In this document: positions 59,288-64,000 of the stretch, piece after piece
Layout of the letters: every line of letters starts with the position of its first letter
How positions within the stretch are numbered: the stretch's first letter is position 1
Assembly: GCA_023634235.1 (NCBI GenBank)
Contig: JAMKCF010000002.1
Span: 10,484,091 to 10,548,090, forward strand
DNA from: Pisaster brevispinus
Lineage: Eukaryota > Echinodermata > Asteroidea > Forcipulatida > Asteriidae
Length of the DNA: 64,000 nt
Direction of reading: 5' to 3'
Notes under the pieces: model-generated
Database searches by the model: none
What the model was told of the DNA's origin: nothing
The model's input: only the letters and a program-made list of their open reading frames with translations
Translations under genes and position numbers: made by a program

Positions 59288-59956
59288 TTATCACTCACTC
59301 AACATGCTCAAGTCAAAGTCAAGTCTCAATTATGGCTTTTTAAAATTGCAAATGCAGGCTGAAACCTGTGACATTGGCATCGCTGGATGATTTTTTAAAA
59401 TACTTTAAGTTTGTACAAATTACTAATAAAATACTAGAAAAACATCCTTTGCTCAAAACACAACCAGCCCAGACATAAATGAGCAATAAATAAAACAAAA
59501 TTAATATAGGAGTCACTACAACCTGAAAGTGCAAAACGTCAGTCAACAATGTCATGCCAGCATGCATGCAGTGAAACTTAACATTTCAACTCGGGCAAGT
59601 CAGGAAACGTGATGAATCTTTGTAAATTCTTAGTTTAAAATTAATATTTTAAACTTTTTTTTTAAAGCTTACCAATTTGTATGAGACTAATTTTGCACTG
59701 CAGATGCGGAAGCATAATTCTAGTAATATGAGTACCAATCTTCAACGAAAGCGCTGCCATACAAAATCATCATATCCTCGCGATTTCGACTGCCGTCACC
59801 GAACTGTGTGATAGAACGTACCTCCTTCATAAACACGCCACATTACCACCACGATTAAAAAACACGACGTTCATCACACCGTGTTTCCAGTTGCCGTACG
59901 CAACATGACTGAAGCTAATTTTACCAACCTGACATCAACATGGCGAACTAACATAC

Positions 59957-60090
59957 CTGATTGTAAAGTGACGACAAGGAGCAAGCTTTCGAGAGAGGAA
60001 ATGTCAGAAAAAATCACTCATACGCCCGTTCAAATTCGGCTGTAAATTCTGAATCCCAAGTTTCTGTTCGTGTTCGATTCCAATATGGCT
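59957..60090 (-). promoter_or_regulatory. Probable noncoding first exon and promoter region of GIGYF
   Basis: Minus-strand sequence CTTTACAATCAG is followed by a good donor, GTATGTTAG, at 59956. The stretch is relatively GC/CpG-richer than its surroundings and lies upstream of a CACGTG E-box at about 60107. A spliced 5'UTR exon here would join the acceptor at 54515. The upper limit is a guess; no TATA box is evident. Confidence 0.4.
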
Positions 60091-60099
60091 GCCTTCTGA

Positions 60100-61440
60100 G
60101 ATATACCACGTGACCAGTATTTTAATGAGCTTTTCCCAGATGTATACAAACTTTCACCCTTGACCCAAAATAATAGTTCAGCTAAATGCAAATCAAGCAG
60201 TGGTACGTAATCACATCGGAGTGTAAATTTACGTGTGTCCATCTTGTCATTACCTGTTATTAATTTATTCAACAGTACTTTAAAAGATAGCAATTAGTTT
60301 CATCAACGTCGGTTGAAACGAAGTCAATCATAGAGAATTTTTGATTCCCCAGCAATAAATTTGCTAAGCTCACTCAGACTATATTTAAGTGTACATTTGC
60401 AATCGGAAATAATCAGTTGGTCTGCGCCCAGACTTGTAAATAATTTTATGTATATCTTTCAATCAACTTTATTACTTTTTGCACAGTATGACCTCGCCCC
60501 CTCGCCCCCCCCCCCCACTCTGATGATGAGTAGAGTAAAGTGAGCCCTCTTGTGGTTGGAATTGGAAATTCTTACCGCGTACACGACCCAGAAGTTCGTC
60601 ACAAGTCGTGCAGTAATAACGGTATAGCGCCACCAGCTGTGAAGCTGCTTAGAAAACCTTTCGCTCGGCCCCAGCGGCCTATCCAGGACCGCTGGGATGG
60701 GCTAATCAACTTGCACAGATTCTTGTTCAGGAAGTACGTCATGCGTGCAGTGCTTGCAGTGTGAGTGTGATGCATGATGGGACTGAGCATTAACCAATGA
60801 GCGTGCTTGATACGTTTGCCCATCCCAGCGCCTTTGGTTTTAAGTCAAGGCGCTGGGGACGAGCGAAAGAAAATCTCAGCTTCCAGTCATTAAAAAAATT
60901 AACTAAATCAAATATCTAACAACACAACCACCTAGGAACTCCCTTTTTGTTACTGTACACTTTCCAAACACGAAACATAGTAGAGCTCCTTTTTACTATA
61001 ATATATAATGTATATTATACAAAAGGTTTAAGAACATAAAGCATTTTATTCTTAAATCAAATCTAATCAAATCAACACGTATTTCCACATTGGTAAAAAG
61101 ACAAATAAAGAAAGAATAATGAACAAATTTAAAACAATGATATAACACGCACTTCTTGTACTAAACAAATATTGACTGCTTCGAGTGCTATGGATAAAAC
61201 TACAGTAACTCCCGAGGTGGTCCTCGCCGCGTTCTATTTTTGCAAGTAACCGGAAGCTGAGGTCAAGTTTAATTTTCATGTTTTCCTCGTCATATTGGTT
61301 GAATGGATTTTACTTTCATATTTCTTATCACATAGTATTACATTCCCAACAACATATATAATTGTCATGGTCATAAACTACGTTAAGCTAAAATAATGGA
61401 CGAAACAAAATCTCGCCCACGTAAAACTCTTTAATGGTTT
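60100..61440. other. Flank upstream of GIGYF
   Basis: No supported gene. A near-palindrome at 60823-60858 (CCCAGCGCCTTTG...CAAGGCGCTGGG) and a C-run at about 60499-60515 are present. Confidence 0.35.
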
Positions 61441-61460
61441 GGACCACAATGGTCACGGAA

Positions 61461-61558
61461 GTTCGAATACGCGCGAGACTTGATTGCACAGTCTATCTAA
61501 CCATTGCTTGCGATTACGCGCGAGACTTGATTGCACAGTCAATCTAACCATTGTTTGC
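61461..61558 (+). repeat. Two-copy tandem repeat, 52 bp
   Basis: CGCGCGAGACTTGATTGCAC, AGTCTATCTAACCATTGCTTGCGA is followed directly by a near-identical copy with AGTCAATCTAACCATTGTTTGCGA. Confidence 0.85.
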
Positions 61559-61559
61559 G

Positions 61560-63300
61560 AAAAGAGTGACCATGTACATTCCAGGTGGGTTACTACACGG
61601 GTAATTTTTATTATGGGAAATTTTACATTTCGTATAATAATTTCCACATAGGCCCAAATGAGTTATAGAAATAACAGCAACATTATTTTTGCGATGTGCC
61701 CCCTTTCATCATATCAAAAATTGATAAAAATCAGAAAATGGTAATCTCCTTTAATAACATCAAATTTCTTTCATATTTTCTTACATTGAGGTGTATTCAA
61801 ATCGTGCCAGCATGAAGTTCAGGCTCTGTGGCTCTTTTGTAAACATGTGATGTCACAGGTTACAGGGTCTATAGCTAGGTGGTTTTTTTTTACACTGCAG
61901 CAAACGACTTAATAAGTGTGCTGTTAGGCTCTTGCACAAGCAGCCTGACCCATACAGCTTATATTATTCTATCCGAAATAGAATCGGTCTTACTTCGATG
62001 GCGGCAATCGAAACAAACAGTTAGTGATGATTTTGAGTGCCCTCAAAATGCTATTTTCGACATTCACAAATGATTGTTCTGGCGGAGATATTTCTCTGGA
62101 AGATTGCTATCGGTGGTATTAACTTTAAAATCAGTGATCACTTTGGGAGTAAGATTGTTAGTTTTTCATTTTGATGCCAACCTTGTACTCTGTACATTAT
62201 TTTGGAGCAAGTTTAATTGTTAAGTTTTGTTTGTTTGTTGCTTTTGTATTTGCTGTAATTTATTTCGTCTTGTATTTGTCAGTGGGCATTTCAATATAAG
62301 CCTCCTTTTGGCTTCTGAAAAATGCCCCCATACTGGTTTGCTCCGTATCCATTACATTACACTATTTTCATGTTATGACTTATTTTTTGTTTTCATTAAT
62401 TATTTTTCTCAATCAGTTCTTGATTGTCTTTTATTTTAAACTGATGATGCTGTTGTCCACGTGATGTGCCCAAACGCGGTGTCTGTATGGAAAGCGCCCG
62501 TCAACTCGTTGCCCTGTAAATCAATTTTATACTATGCGCGTCTTTTATTGTACTTTGCGCAGGATTATGCCGAATTGCGAGATTGTCATGATTAAGTTGT
62601 TATCACAGTCTGGAAATGTGTTCAATTCTGAAAGACTTTTCGCTCTAAAATATGGATATTCAATCAAACCGATTTGAAGTTGACAGCCTCGATAGTTAGG
62701 AGTGATTTTCAATGTGACGTATAGATGAAACATATTGGAGCATCGTAGGAAAGGTCAGTAAGCCTTCTTACCCGTTGGGGATTCAACAGTGGTGGTCTTA
62801 GAACGAAACATATCTAGGCTCTTTGCCAAGGTGAATATTGAAAAGGTCATTTTACAAACATTTGCTGAATTGGTAGAAGTATGAAATATTCATTATTGAA
62901 ACGTTGATGGTTTTTTTTACCGTTAAACTCATTCTCATCAGGAAAGTTGGTGAACACACAACTTGGACCACTTTTTTATCATCCGGCTGGGAGGGAAAGT
63001 TGGGAGAATTGGAGGGGGAAAAGGGTCACTGACGTAAATAACACTGGTTGCGTGCAAACTCACATTACACGATTTATAAAAGAATGTGACACCCCACGCC
63101 GAAATCTGGCCCTTCTCGGGGATGGTGAATGGCTGTAGAACATAAGAAAACCGCGAAAATAATCTCAGTGCTGATATCTCAAAGTGATGTGACGTTAAAC
63201 TATGTTAAGAAATCTTCTTCTTTTTTTTCAGCCACTAATTATGCGTCATTTGTTTCTGCGTTGTATCTGTTACACTGGACTGTGCCCCCAGATGCGTCAT
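61560..63300. other. Intergenic stretch without a supported gene
   Basis: AT-rich, with short frames only. No splice-supported exons, SINE boxes or inverted ends were recognised. Confidence 0.35.
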
Positions 63301-63324
63301 ATAGAATTGGTCCCAGCGTCCGTC

Positions 63325-63465
63325 AACTGCATCCTCGTGACCATGATCAGAGCATACAGATCGAAACGTTGAGTTGGCAACCACAAGTTCTTCTCAGAAC
63401 CACCACAGACTCAAGAGAGATTTACACACGGTGCTCTCGCAAACCTCACCTGATCCCTCAACTCA
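63325..63465 (+). repeat. Penelope-like terminal repeat, diverged
   Basis: GATCAGAGCATACAGATCGA, AACGTTGAGTTGGCAACC, TTCTCAGAACCACCACAG, AGAGATTTACACACGGTG and CTCTCGCAAACCTCACC preserve the order seen at 46005 and 41936. Confidence 0.55.
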
Positions 63466-63858
63466 GCTCCCAAAGTGGCATAATTTACAACAGTATTACT
63501 TTTACAAGCTGGGTTAGAAGTCACATTCGGAATTTGACTGGGTTTTTTTTATGAGTTCATGCGACACAACTTCGTAAACTAATGTTACAGACTGCTATTA
63601 TCGAGTATCAGCCCCGGACTCATGGCGAGGGTGTTCCCACTTAGCATTACCTGTTTCAGTAAATGAAGCGAAATTAATGTTTACACAAATGTACATGCTT
63701 TAAACTTGATAATACACATCATGGCATAACTTGCTCTGATACTGGACGCCGGGGCTGCTTTTCGGTTTGTTTTTATATTAGTTTCCCATTTTGGGTTTAG
63801 GTGCAACAGTTGACTTGTTTAATCACTATCCTTGAACAAGATTCTCGACTCTCTGCAA

Positions 63859-63900
63859 ATGTCTTTTTTTTTTCTTCTTTTCTTCTTCTTTCCCCCTTTT
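63859..63900 (+). repeat. Polypyrimidine tract
   Basis: About 40 bases of T and C only, followed by a short G-rich segment at 63927-63950. Confidence 0.7.
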
Positions 63901-64000
63901 ATGTTCGACATGGGCAACCCTCGACCTGTTGTGGGGAGGGGGAGCGCGGGTGGTAATGTCTTGGTCATTTTGACACATACTTAATAGATCACGTGTCAGG

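Overview
The window looks like nuclear DNA of a marine invertebrate. It is intron-rich and AT-rich, contains no bacterial-style operons, and is full of small inverted-repeat DNA transposons, tRNA-derived SINEs and ACATGT-rich simple sequence. The repeat style and the protein divergence fit an echinoderm, perhaps a sea star. That is an inference from the sequence alone; other invertebrate deuterostomes are not excluded.

Three genes are supported, all on the minus strand. (1) A GIGYF1/2 orthologue with 23 coding exons spans 54440 (ATG) to 31272 (stop). All splice phases were joined by hand and give one open frame of 1426 codons. It carries the N-terminal 4EHP-binding region, an RG-rich stretch, a DDX6-binding-like acidic block, a GYF domain, a long coiled coil, polyQ tracts and the conserved C-terminus. 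A noncoding 5' exon probably lies near 59957-60090. (2) A class A GPCR of 365 codons sits in one exon at 17446-18543. (3) A four-exon gene at 4490-10147 (687 codons) joins a Crypton-type tyrosine-recombinase-like (DUF3504-like) N-terminal region to an acidic, SUMO-motif-bearing middle and a C-terminal coiled coil. It looks like a domesticated transposase-derived gene.

Layout: 1-4400 holds repeats and SINEs. 4490-10147 is the Crypton-derived gene, with an inverted-repeat element in each of its three introns. 10.2-15.5 kb holds two duplications and a 1.15-kb hAT-like element with an 8-bp target duplication. 16.0-17.3 kb is an inverted-repeat element that has picked up a fragment of the neighbouring GPCR and also contains a second nested element. 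17.4-18.5 kb is the GPCR. 20.37-24.38 kb is a 54-bp satellite array of about 52 units, flanked by inverted palindromic microrepeats. 24.43-25.71 kb is a giant palindrome built of TTTCGTTCCCTCGAAA units. 27-28.5 kb holds several MITEs. 30.5-60.1 kb is the GIGYF transcription unit, whose introns carry MITEs, SINEs, a LINE 3' end, Penelope-like terminal repeats and a pogo-like element. 60-64 kb has no gene I can support.

The genes do not form a functional pathway. GIGYF is a translational-repression scaffold, the GPCR is a membrane receptor, and the Crypton-derived protein is probably nuclear. What links the window is heavy and partly nested DNA-transposon activity, including capture of host coding sequence and placement next to splice sites.
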